Positions 43,653 through 53,726 of a stretch of DNA of 64,000 bases are shown one piece after another (position 1 is the stretch's first letter; the number at the start of each line of letters is the position of its first letter). Position numbers and translations under genes: made by a program. The stretch is from Triangularia verruculosa (Eukaryota > Ascomycota > Sordariomycetes > Sordariales > Podosporaceae), in contig MU863881.1 of assembly GCA_033296885.1 (NCBI GenBank), forward strand, positions 310,001 through 374,000, in the 5' to 3' direction. Below the pieces are notes generated by a model. The model was not told the DNA's origin and made no database searches. It worked only from the letters and a program-made list of their open reading frames with translations.

Positions 43653-44893
43653 ATGGAGAAGTGCATCGATAACTTCATCCCTCCCTACCTCATCTCATTC
43701 CCCACCGGCAAAATCAGCTTATGCTATGTTGGCCCCAAGGCTGAATGGCAGCCCCGTGATCGAACCGCTCTGCTTCGCCGGGGCAGCAGCGGCCATCTTT
43801 CCATCTACTGCGACCTGGAGAAGGACCACTCCCATGTCATTCTCGCCCTCTGCTTCCAAGAAGATGATCTCCCCTCACTGCACCGCCAAGTCTACTACCA
43901 TTACCTCGACAGTGATGACACCATCATCGTGAACGGAGAACTTGTCGAGATTGCTTTCCAGAACATGCCTCAGGAGCAAGACGGCAGCGACAACTACAAG
44001 AGCAGAATTGCCTGGCTCGTCCAGTTCAACAAGCGACATCTCGATACTGTTCGCACCATCCTCACGCAGGTCCGTCCCCTGACAGCCAACATGCCCAAAA
44101 TCTCTTCCCTTTGCAAGGAGGATCGGGAGCTTCTTTACTACGACCTCCGCGCCACCTTGATGCCGCAGCCTATCCCCCGCCGTCTTGGTGCGGTTGGCAA
44201 GTGGCAGAATCGCATTCCCGCCGGTTGCCCACAGTTCCCGAGCCCCATCAGCAATACATACAACTTGGTCTCGCACCATGTCGGTCGGTCCATGCCCGAA
44301 GAAGATGAAGACGAGGAGCCCATGGGAAGCACAACTCCCATCGCCATCAAAGTGCGCGAGAAGGAGCGTGAGCGCAACATGAACGGTCACGCATCCCCTC
44401 CACCGCCGTCCCCTCCCCGAAACAAGAACAACGTGCCAGCCCCCCGTCATGAAGATGAAGGCTTTCACGAGACCATTGACTCGATCCCCCAGACGTGGGA
44501 TACCCCCAAGTTTGAGCCCCCGACACCCACCCCTGCTCGCGTCCGTGGCCCAACTAATGTTGACGCCTTTGTGTCGCCTGTCGGCAATCCTGGCAAGATG
44601 GCACTTCGAAACAAGGGGCACTTGGCCGCCACTGAGGGCAAGAATGAGCGCAGGGTTTCGATCCAGGGTACTTGGAACAACAAGCCAGTCACCATGGAGT
44701 TTGACACCAGGTACGTGATCTTCCCACTAGACTTCTGACATCACAGCGCGTTGTGAAGCAAGGTATGATGCTAACGATCTCTGTTGATAGGAAGGGGATC
44801 ATGACCCTCAAGGAGTCCGAGTCCGGTTCGCCGGTCAATGATGACGCCGAGCCTGACGTGGACACCAGCAACGCCGTTCACATCACGGCTTGA
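43653..44893 (+). CDS. Conserved-looking protein of unknown function
   Basis: Two exons (43653-44710 and 44791-44893; 80-nt intron GTACGT...GATAG) give 386 aa. The N-terminal ~190 residues appear folded (PPYLISFPTGKISLCYVGPKAEW; VIVNGELVEIAFQNMPQE; RIAWLVQFNKRHLDTVRTI). The rest is disordered, Pro/Glu-rich and ends in an acidic tail. No membrane segment or signal peptide, so cytosolic or nuclear. I do not recognise the family. Confidence 0.75.
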
Positions 44894-45329
44894 ATCGCAG
44901 CGGAGGCCCCACCGCGGTGGCTTCCGGGACTTATCACTAAGCTTGGTGGATTTTCTTGGAGATGAAGTGGTTTTGCAGAATATCTCTTTAGGGGAGGTTT
45001 TGAGGGCTAGTGTACGGGGGAAATGGACACTCTTTTGACAACATCATGGCAATCTTGGCGTTTTTATTGTTGGGTAAACGAGACCGCAAGTATCTAGCTT
45101 TATCAACACATCAGTTTCGGTCTCATTTCTTTGAGCTCCCGGCCGTAGCAGTGCGCGAGTGACTGACTCTTGACCCACGCGCCGTTGGGAAAAGGGGCAG
45201 TCCCACTTACCTCTGACTCCGCCATTCCACCATTGCTCCTCCTACTTGCTCTCCCATTTCTTATTCCTTCCCCTCCTTTGCAGTTCCACTGCTAACAGTT
45301 CTCAACCACACAAGTAGACACCATCAAAC
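44894..45329. other. Intergenic region
   Basis: 3' flank of the preceding gene and CT-rich promoter of the FAD monooxygenase. No gene. Confidence 0.4.
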
Positions 45330-46676
45330 ATGGGTTCAACCGCACCCGTCAACATCGCCATCATAGGTGGCGGCATCGCCGGCCTCGCCCTCGCAGCCGC
45401 CCTGATCAAGAAGCCGCACCTCGACATCCACGTGTACGAATCCGTCCCTGCTCACTCCGACGTCGGTGCCGGCCTAGCCCTCCACCGAAATGCCCTCAAA
45501 GCCATGGCTCTGCTCGGCCCCGAAGTCCACCAGGCGTACCTCGACAAGGCGATCAATATTGGCTCTGGGGACAACGAAGAGGCAGAGGCAGAGATGGCGA
45601 CCGAGATCTTCTTTGCCCATGGCCCTCATGCCAACACTGCCGCTGACCAGCAGCCGGTTGCCGAGCTGGGCAGGGCCAAAGGGAGAAAGAGCGTCAGCCG
45701 AGCGGATCTGCTGGCTGGGTTACTGTCCCTTGTGCCGAAGGATAGGGTCTCGTTTGGGAAGAAACTGACCAGGATCTGGGAGGAGGACGATAACGTCAGC
45801 GGTAAAAAGGTGATGTTCGAGTTTGCTGATGGCAGTACTGGAGAGGCGGACTGTGTTCTCGGCGCGGATGGGATTCACTCTGTTGTTCGCGGCTATCTCC
45901 TCGGGGAGGACCACCCCGCCAGACACCCGGTGCATCACGACAAGTGGCAGGTCTACAGGACGGTGGTTACCACCGAGCAGGCGATCGAGGCTGGGGTGGA
46001 GGAGAGGTTCACGAGGACGGTGCCGATTCTGCTCGGGCCGAAGGGACATGTCAATTGCATACCGCTGAACAAGGGGACGAGGTTGAGTGCTGGGGTTGCG
46101 GTGAGGGGGGCGGCGGTTGACGAGGCGAGTGTCGATGGGCCGGCCAAAGATGACAACAGTGGTAAGGGGAGGAGCTTGGATGTGGGGTTGTACAAGGACT
46201 ACACTCCCGAAGCCAGGGCGATTGTGGGTTTGGTGGCCAAGGATACTTCTGCTAGTTGGGCGGTGGGCGATCACGATCACGCGCCCGTGTACTACAAGGG
46301 AAGAGTTGCTATGCTGGGCGATGCTGCCCATGCTAGCTTGCCGTTTGCTGGTAATGGTGCTGCTCAGGCGCTGGAGGATGCCGCCGTACTGGATCATCTC
46401 TTTGGCAGGGTCAAGCAGCCCAGCCAAATCGAAGCAGCGCTGGGCGCCTATGATGCGGTTCGACGGCCAAGATCTCAGGCTGTGGTTGATCTAGCGAGAA
46501 AGTTTGGACGGGTTTATGCCTTTGCTGAGGGTGATATTCATGAAGACCCCGAGAAGGTCAGGGACTTCTTCACGCTGGCTGGGCAGTTCACAAACGAGGC
46601 GGACTTGCTGAAGCAGAATGAGGACGCCATGAGCAAGATGGAGAAGAGCTTCAGGGGGAGGTCTAAGAATGGGTAA
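45330..46676 (+). CDS. FAD-dependent monooxygenase (salicylate hydroxylase-like)
   Basis: Intronless, 448 aa, class A flavoprotein hydroxylase. It has the FAD ADP-binding GxGxxG motif (IIGGGIAGLALAAAL, ~11-25), the DG motif (LGADGIHSVVRG, ~175-186) and the GD motif (AMLGDAAHASLPFAGNGAAQ, ~325-345). All cofactor motifs are intact. Substrates in this family are usually aromatic rings or polyketide/terpenoid scaffolds. It is 14 kb from the PKS with unrelated genes between, so a shared pathway is only a possibility. The 358-bp inverted-repeat element is inserted 50 bp past its stop. Confidence 0.92.
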   Translation: MGSTAPVNIAIIGGGIAGLALAAALIKKPHLDIHVYESVPAHSDVGAGLALHRNALKAMALLGPEVHQAYLDKAINIGSGDNEEAEAEMATEIFFAHGPHANTAADQQPVAELGRAKGRKSVSRADLLAGLLSLVPKDRVSFGKKLTRIWEEDDNVSGKKVMFEFADGSTGEADCVLGADGIHSVVRGYLLGEDHPARHPVHHDKWQVYRTVVTTEQAIEAGVEERFTRTVPILLGPKGHVNCIPLNKGTRLSAGVAVRGAAVDEASVDGPAKDDNSGKGRSLDVGLYKDYTPEARAIVGLVAKDTSASWAVGDHDHAPVYYKGRVAMLGDAAHASLPFAGNGAAQALEDAAVLDHLFGRVKQPSQIEAALGAYDAVRRPRSQAVVDLARKFGRVYAFAEGDIHEDPEKVRDFFTLAGQFTNEADLLKQNEDAMSKMEKSFRGRSKNG

Positions 46677-46725
46677 ACCTTGTGAGCTAAGGGAATCACA
46701 ATGCGCCTATCTATATAAAAAGAGC

Positions 46726-47083
46726 GAGCAATAGTTTTGGCACCCCCCGATTTATCTCTTTGCACCCCCCGATCCACAGTTTTGCCATATATATCCCTAA
46801 CCCTAGCCAAAATTCAATTTCTTGAAATCTCTTTTTTCTAGGTTACTTAAAATGGAATATAGAAATTAATATTATATTCTGTAGATTTAACGATAACTTT
46901 ATATTAAACGGCGGCGAGGTTATTTAACGGTGTTAAGATAGGCTATTAGATAATTATAGAAATGTCGCACGCGACGCTAAGGCGGTGATTTACCTGCTAA
47001 AATGCGAGAATTCTGTCAAAGGTGTCATGTTGTGGGTCGGGGGGTGCAAAGAGATAAATCGGGGGGTGCCAAAACTATTGCTC
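46726..47083. mobile_element. 358-bp MITE-like element with perfect 47-bp terminal inverted repeats
   Basis: The termini (46726-46772 and 47037-47083) are exact inverted copies over 47 bp. Each terminus contains two copies of GCACCCCCCGA about 21 bp apart, like subterminal transposase-binding sites. The interior is AT-rich and encodes nothing, and has a telomere-like CCCTAACCCTA motif at 46795-46805. No target-site duplication is clear. Non-autonomous DNA transposon is the best reading. Confidence 0.8.
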
Positions 47084-47574
47084 TTTCGCAAAACTCCTTC
47101 AATCCTCTCCTCATGATTCCGTATTCAACCTGCATCGCAGGCCAGATGTCGTGGAAGAAAGCGCTTTTGAAATCTAGACTGATTGACGCACGAATCATCT
47201 GATCGCGTTTCGTCCACAATGGCTGATTTGGAACATCGCCGTCGCCTGTTCGGGCCGGAGCTACCTAGCGAGTGTGAATCCGTGGTATGCTGCCAGCGTG
47301 GTGGGTTTTCTTCACCAATCGACCGACAAGGTGCTGATCAGGCGGTGATGAAGCTGGCATAGCCGCCTGCATAGGCGGTGGAAAATTGAGGGGAATCAGC
47401 TAATAACCGAGTATCGGGGTGACTCATTTCGTTATTGTACATGTACGTCAGCACCACGTCCATCTGGGCCCCTAGTTAACTATAACTAACGTACAGATTA
47501 CTTCGTACAGTGGTAGGTAACTTAACCCGATGTGCATCAAATTCCCGTGAACCATCCATTGCCGATCCAACACC
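47084..47574. other. Intergenic region right of the inverted-repeat element
   Basis: No gene recognised; promoter region of the gene at 47575. Confidence 0.4.
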
Positions 47575-49102
47575 ATGAGCAAAGCCGACAACTTGTCACC
47601 TTTCATCAAAATCGGCAAAAATGACCTGACGTGAGTGCCCACGACATTCCATCTCCAACCTGCAAAAATGGCTCACTTCTGCACAAGACCCGCAACACCC
47701 CGCCTCTTCCTCGAGATGAAAGCAAAACCGGAATTATCCCTCACGCTACCGTATAAAATCGAGTTCATCCTCCGCCGGGCCAAAAAAGACGGTTCCAACA
47801 GACCATGCATCTTCCGATGGAGCCCGGACATCAACGGCTTCTCCCCCTCGGGCCTCATCTTGCTGCGCCACGCTGACTCCAGCGACTCGGACGGCGGCCT
47901 CGAGACATGCGACGTCAATCACCCCAAGCCCTTGAAGTTCCTCAGTGAAGATTCCATTCTCGTAGATGGACAAAACGCCCATCTCTGTGAGCTCGCACCA
48001 GGCGGCGAAGCGCGCTTCACGGCAAGTCTTCCGGCGCGGTACTACCAGGCGCTGCGTGCTGGGGAGATGTACACGGTGTTGTACCCGGGGAGCGAGGTGG
48101 CTATGTGGGACTGGGGTACGATCAAGGAGCATCTGGGAAAGGAGATGAAGGCGCGGGCTGCCCTGATGATTCCTGGCGGCGCTCGCGTCTCGTTCACAGT
48201 GCGTGCCGAGGAGGCGCCGTGGCCGGGGCGTTCAGGGTACGAAGCGCAGCACGGGTTTGAGATGGCCAATCTTGCCGAGCAGCAGTGGCGGCGGGACGAG
48301 GCGCGGAAGGGCATGAGGATCATTGAAGGGTGGCCTGCTCCTTTTGGGCCTGAAGATCGAGTGTACGTTCGCCTTGTCCATCTATCTTTGGCAAACCCTA
48401 CAGAACTGACACGTTAACAGCCCAGGAGCGCCCATCCTTACCGTTGAGCTGAAGTGTGCGCCAACCATATCTCTCATGGGCGAGGGCGCGGTCACAGTGA
48501 AGGCCCACACCTACACGGGCCAAGTCTGCGCGGTCAAACTGAAGGTCACCTACACGGGTCAGGTCTGCGGACCCAATGGTCCGGCAAGCCACACGGCAAC
48601 AACACGGCCCATCACATTCCGCTCGTGGTCCGTCGTAGCCGGCCTCCACGAGGACGTCCGCGAGGGCTTCGACTTCTTTCGCCGGCGCGGCGGCAGCGGC
48701 AGCAGCAGCGAGGAGCAGCCTTGGGAACCGTGTGACGTGCATGAAGAGGGGTGTGAAGGGTTCCAGATCTACGACGGGCCCGACGTGGCAGTCCGCGTGG
48801 TTGAGGACGAGGACTTTACGACGCTGCAGCCGGGCGAGTCATGGACGACCACGCGATACCTCCATTCGCCGACCCGGAGCCACTTCCCTGCCGATACAGC
48901 GGTGGGCGACGTTTTTCTCTACGGCTTCTGCGGTGCGTGGGTGGAATGGTGGGATTGGGGTGGTGCCGAGGAACATGCTGACACGGTCGTCATGTTGCCC
49001 TGCTGGATTGCGGGAAGGGTTGTTGATCCGCGCGATAACGGACGACGGCCGAAGCTGATTGTGCCTCACGCGGAACCGGTGGAGTTTAGGATTGTGGAAT
49101 GA
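47575..49102 (+). CDS. Uncharacterised fungal protein, 470 aa
   Basis: Three exons (47575-47630, 47688-48362, 48421-49102; introns 57 and 58 nt) with consistent phases. The N-terminus MSKADNLSPFIKIG precedes a beta-rich part (RLFLEMKAKPELSLTLPYKIEFILRR) that may be arrestin- or immunoglobulin-like, as in proteins with 'AKPTLSL' starts. Then follow ELAPGGEARFTASLPARYYQAL and, late, DFTTLQPGESWTTTRYL and WWDWGGAEEHADTVVMLPCWI. No signal peptide or membrane helix. I do not recognise the family; the pattern suggests a cytosolic beta-sandwich protein. Confidence 0.75.
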
Positions 49103-49192
49103 GATGGATTCAAAGTCGCTGATTGACAATGTAATGTCTGGCAAAGGTAGTTATCTAAAGTTCTTCTAAACTGTTTGTCCCCGGGTACTCGT

Positions 49193-50181
49193 TCAGCTCC
49201 CCAGCAAGGGTTCCGTCTCGTCGCCAGCAGACACCCTCTCGATGCCTCCGTGACCAAGACCACGTCGAACAGCTACCCACAGCAACACGAACTGGCCCAG
49301 AGCAAAGACGGCATAATCGACCGCCACAAACCCCGCCACCTGCAACCACGCCTTCAACACCGCCCACTGCAGCCAATCCCCCCCGACCTCATCCCACGGA
49401 AACGCCAACCGCCACGGCCACGAAAGCGCAAGCAGCGCAAACACGAGCCCCTGCGCGACCAGGCCCGCCAGGCTCAGCGCGCCGAGCCCCGAACCCGGCG
49501 CCGCGCCCGTGATGGCGCGGGCCTGGGCGACGACGGCAACGATGCCGAGGATGCTGACGACGGGAACGACGAGCAGGAGGTGCACGTCGACGAACATGCC
49601 GAGGCCCCAGCTGTGGTACTGGTCGCGCGAGTGGTCGGTGACGGCGTCGATGAATACAGGGCCGACCGAGATGAGGAGGAAGGACAGGTAGAGGATGGCG
49701 ACGGTTCGGCGGCGGCTGTGGTCGGGGTCATCGGAACGCCAGGCGAGGCTGGCGATGAAGCTGGGCATGCGGTTAGGTTCGTCCATTCACTCGGACGTAT
49801 TTCGGTTTGATGGGGACCCGACTTACATCACAAGCCACAGCACCCAGACCAGGGCGAACTGGGCCAGGTTCATCCTGTCGCCGGCATTCAAGGGGTCGTG
49901 CACGAACAAGTCGGGCCCGGCAAACTCCTCCCTCGCATAGTTGACCACGAAAATGAAGGAGAGAGTGAAGAGCTCGGTGGCGACGATGAGGTTGAAGAGC
50001 AGGTAGAAGAGCGACAGGCCGGCGCTGTCCTTGCGCACGTAGAGCAGCCGGAGCTGGGGCAGGAACGAGACGACGCTCAGCAGCAGGAGGACGCTACAAA
50101 AGCGTGTCAGTCAACATACACCTGACTGGTTCAATGCCGGGCAATAAGCACCCACATCCTGAGCCAGTTGGGCAGCTCCAT
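49193..50181 (-). CDS. PQ-loop repeat membrane protein
   Basis: Three exons (50156-50181, 49827-50093, 49193-49760; introns 62 and 66 nt) give 286 aa. The product has about seven hydrophobic helices. A PQ-loop-like motif is visible early (SFLPQLRLLYVRKDSAGLS), with Pro-Gln in a helix followed by a serine/glycine/leucine turn, as in lysosomal/vacuolar transporters and KDEL-receptor-like folds. The C-terminus is charged (SAGDETEPLLGS, with a possible dileucine sorting signal). Substrate unknown. The first exon is only 26 nt and rests on a phase match with a GTGGGT donor. Confidence 0.72.
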
Positions 50182-50399
50182 GGTTGGCGGCGAACTTGCA
50201 GAGGATCTGAGGAATTAAAATTTCGAATGATGAACTTGAGCCGTGAGGAGGGAAGCACCGTCCGCTCTTGAGTTGTGCTTGTTCAGAGATGATCCGAGAT
50301 GGTAACTCTGAACTTCTGATGAAGAGGTGAACTGTCCGTTTCGTCTGCTTCTGGGCGAGTCGGAAGGTGGGCCGATGGGCTGAGCAGCTGGGCGCAACG

Positions 50400-50716
50400 G
50401 AGTGATATTATAAATTAATAAGAAATAAATGAAGTTTTATAAAATAGTGTAATAGTAAAATCGTAATAAATTTCTAATAATTATATAATATAAAAGTCGA
50501 TAAAAAAATTAATTATAAAGTAAAGGTTTAGTAAAGTTTATAGAATTATAAAGTACTGGTTAAAGTGGTAGTTTATAAAGGTACTTTAATTATATTATAG
50601 TATAATTTAATGGGGAGATTGGTAATATTTTTAGTTAGGGTTAGGGATATATGTGGTGTGGATTGCCTTATAGGGTATGATAAGAGAAAGTGCAGGGTCC
50701 TAAAACTATCGCTCTA
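50400..50716. mobile_element. AT-rich transposon relic related to the 46.7-kb element
   Basis: Very AT-rich (TA-dominated) stretch abruptly bounded by GC-normal DNA. Read on the minus strand, its right end (GAGCGATAGTTTTAGGACCC) and an internal CATATATCCCTAACCCTAA resemble the left terminus and internal motif of the element at 46726-47083. No second terminus is visible. Looks like a diverged relative mutated by RIP (C-to-T in CpA). Confidence 0.6.
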
Positions 50717-50824
50717 TAAAAATCGAGAGAAGGAAATGCGAGTCGATGATACTCCGTGCCCCTGATGCTTGGTTGCCTTGACAACTCGATCCCTGGTAAT
50801 TGCCAAGCCATTTCCCTTAACATT

Positions 50825-52735
50825 TTATGCCCCCAAACCTTCCAGCCTGGCCTTGATTTGCAGCGCAGTGACCCTGCTGAAATATCTTGTCAACGCCAAA
50901 TTGCCACCATGGAACCAAAAGCCTGGGTGGCCGGTGCCCTTCCAGAGCCCCTTCATTTCACCTTCTGAATCCCATCCCCAGACATCATCAACTCTGTCAG
51001 CAACTTCGTCCCCAAGAATATGCCTTGCCTGACCTCTCATGTTCTCGTAGCCTGTCGCGAAGATAATCTCGTCTGCCTCCAGGATCTCTCCATCCTTGAA
51101 CTTCAGCCCATTCTCCACCAGCGCTTCGATCTCCTGACCTTGCTTGACCTTGACTTTCCGATCAATGATCAGCTGCGACATGCCAACATCAATGTAATAT
51201 CCGCCACCCCTCTGCAAGTACTTGCAGAACAGCCCGCCCTCATCAATTCCCTTGTCCGTCTTGAACCCAGCCTTTTCCAGTCCCTCCAACAAGTCCTTGT
51301 CGACCTCCTGCTGTATCTTTGTCAGGTCAATCTGAATACTCTTTATGATCTCACTCGGCCATCCATGAAGCCAGATGTCACTGTCCTCTGCCGGCGGTCC
51401 ACCCTCCTCATACAGCACTGCTAACAGTACCTTCAATGCCGCCTTGTTAGAAACAACACATGTCGACGATCTCTGCACCATCGTCACATCATACCCCTTC
51501 TCGTAGTAATCCTGGCAGATATCATGCGCAGAATTGCACGCTCCCACCACAACCGCCTTCCTCTTCCTTTCAGTCCCCTCCTGTTTCTTTGCCCCGGGAA
51601 AATCGGCTGAATGAACCGCCAATCCCTTGAACACTCCTTCATCGAACCCCTTGATATCCGGCATGAACTTCTTCCCTGAATGCCCCGTGCACAGCACCAC
51701 ATGCTTTAGTTTCAGTACCCTCTCCTCTTTTCCTTCCTTGTTCACCTTGACCTCCCATATCTTGCTGTTCTCGTCCCAGCTGCTTGACTTCAGTGTTGTG
51801 CTCGTCCAAATATTCAGTTCCAACGCCTTGGCATAAAACTCAAACCACTCGGCCAGCTTGTCCTTTGGCGTGAAAACCGGCCAGTGCTCCGGAAATGGTA
51901 AATATGGCATATGGTCATACCACACTGGGTCATGTAGCACAAGCTGATGGTACCTCTTCCTCCAGTTGTCTCCCACCTTCTCGTTCACGTCGATGATCAA
52001 ACTCTTGACTCCAAGCATCTTCAATCTTGCCGCAATCGTCAGGCCCGACTGTCCAGCTCCTATATTTCACGTTAGCCACACTCTCTACTGTTGTTTTGCT
52101 GTAGACATACCAATAATAAGAACATCCGGCTCCGGATCCTCGACCTCCCCCTCCCTCCTCTCCCTCCAATTCTTCCTCCCCTCCTTCCCACCATGCTCAA
52201 CCCCGACCTCCCTCCTCGCCCCAACTCTCTCTTCAAACCCCTCCAGCTCCCTCAGCCCAGTAAACATCGTCCAAATTTTCCACTCCCTCCCCTCTTGAAT
52301 CAGCCTAACCACGCCCCTCCCGCTCCCAATCCCCGTCGAAAGCGTGATGAAAAACGCTATCCCTTCCACCTTGGGGCTCGCCGCCGGCGCGAAGCTTGCA
52401 ATCTGCGGCTTCCGAAACTCGGTCGTCAGATCAAGCGAGACATCCTTCAGCTTGGTCGGGGAACTGGCCAGGTACTCGGCAATAGCAGAGGAAGTCTTGA
52501 TCGTGCGGGGCGTCCATGACAGGGCGAGGTGGTCTCGCCAGAAGCCGTTCGCAGTGAACAACCCCGCAGCGCTTTGGTAGTCTCCCTTCTCGAGGGCGGA
52601 CTTGAGCTTGGCGATGATCTCTTCAGCTATGGCTTGGGGGTTGGCGTTGGCAGTGTCGGTGGCGGTGGCTGGCCAAGGGTACGGAGGGAGGTTGACGGAG
52701 CCGGGAACGACTCGGTTGTGGGATGGGGTCGCCAT
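50825..52735 (-). CDS. Flavin-containing monooxygenase with SnoaL-like N-terminal domain
   Basis: Two exons (52111-52735, 50825-52059; 51-nt intron) give 619 aa. Residues 1-~190 resemble a SnoaL/NTF2-like alpha+beta domain (IIAKLKSALEKGDYQSAAGLFTANGFWRD). The rest is a class B flavin monooxygenase. It has the FAD motif (LIIGAGQSGLTIAARL, ~205-220), an FMO-like FxGxxxH signature (FKGLAVHSADF), the NADPH motif (VVVGACNSAHDIC) and the late FATGY. This fusion is common in fungi and often sits in secondary-metabolite loci. It lies ~1 kb downstream of the PKS on the same strand and may oxidise its product, by inference. No defect noted. Confidence 0.9.
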
Positions 52736-53645
52736 GATGTTTGCTCTGCTGTTGGTCTGTTTGATTAGGTATGGTGGTGCTTGTCAGGATGATCTTGGGA
52801 GGTGAAGACTATTACTGTCTAAGGTATGTATACTACCTACAAAACCTGCCCCTCACCGGTCACCGGACCGCCCGTCAGGAGGGGTCCCCCTCCCCCGCGT
52901 TCCAGATGGTCAGGTAGCCGCTGTAACATTCTCGCTCCGCCTGAGCCCCGTCACCGTGCATACTGCTGCACACTCTATAGGTGCACCAAGCATGCGCAGC
53001 GGCCCGACAACCGGTGCACAGGTACCCGGCCAGGCGCTACACACTTAGCCTGAGGTTCTAGAACCCCGCTCCGGGTCCGGCGAGCGACACCCGATGCCGG
53101 ATATTGGCTTCCAGATCCAAGAGAACTGGGGCATGATCCGAAACATCGATCTGCAGTATGTAGGCATTCGGGTTTAACAGCTTCAATTTGTTTCCCTGAC
53201 GTGAGATCAGAGCCGGGGGAGGCATTATAGGGGGAACACGACATGGCGTCAGGATGCATATCACAGCGGAACGCGCAAGTTGAACTACCGATTTTTTGTA
53301 TTCTCTACCAAAAAACGCCTGCTTCCAAACTCTTCCGTATAACTGATTATGGCAGCCTCCCAGCGTCCAACCCTGGTAATTTATACATGTAGAACCACTT
53401 ATCTCCTCTTGTCAGCTCCCCAAAATCCCACAATCTCTCCACTACCCCCTTTCTCTGCTGAGAAGAACCCCGAACCAGTCTCCTGAAACCCCAGTCTCAA
53501 CTCCACCATTTTCTGTCGCTGTTTACATGCCACTCGAACCATTGATACCCGCCATGCAAATACCTTGACAGTCTATAGAATAAAATCCCAACAGAAGAGA
53601 AGAGATGTACCAAGAATAGCCCATCGTCCAAACAAAATAATCTCA
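52736..53645. other. Intergenic region between FMO and PKS genes
   Basis: FMO promoter and PKS 3' flank. No supported gene. Confidence 0.4.
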
Positions 53646-53726
53646 CAACTCGGCACTTCTATACTCCTCTCCCGAACTTGAGCTTGAACTTGAAGACGAA
53701 CTCGAAGACGATGAAGAGCTTGAGCT
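53646..53726 (-). other. In-frame serine-codon run after the PKS stop
   Basis: Immediately after the PKS TAG (53727-53729) the same frame continues with 18 consecutive serine codons, then GEEYRSAEL, then TGA at 53643-53645. Poly-serine linkers of this kind join the ACP to the condensation domain in fungal PKS-NRPS hybrids. Here no condensation-domain sequence follows. Confidence 0.75.

Noticed and set aside
46795..46805. Interstitial telomere repeat (CCCTAACCCTA)
   Set aside because: Less than two units, and it recurs inside the related element at 50.6 kb, so it is part of the element, not a telomere remnant.
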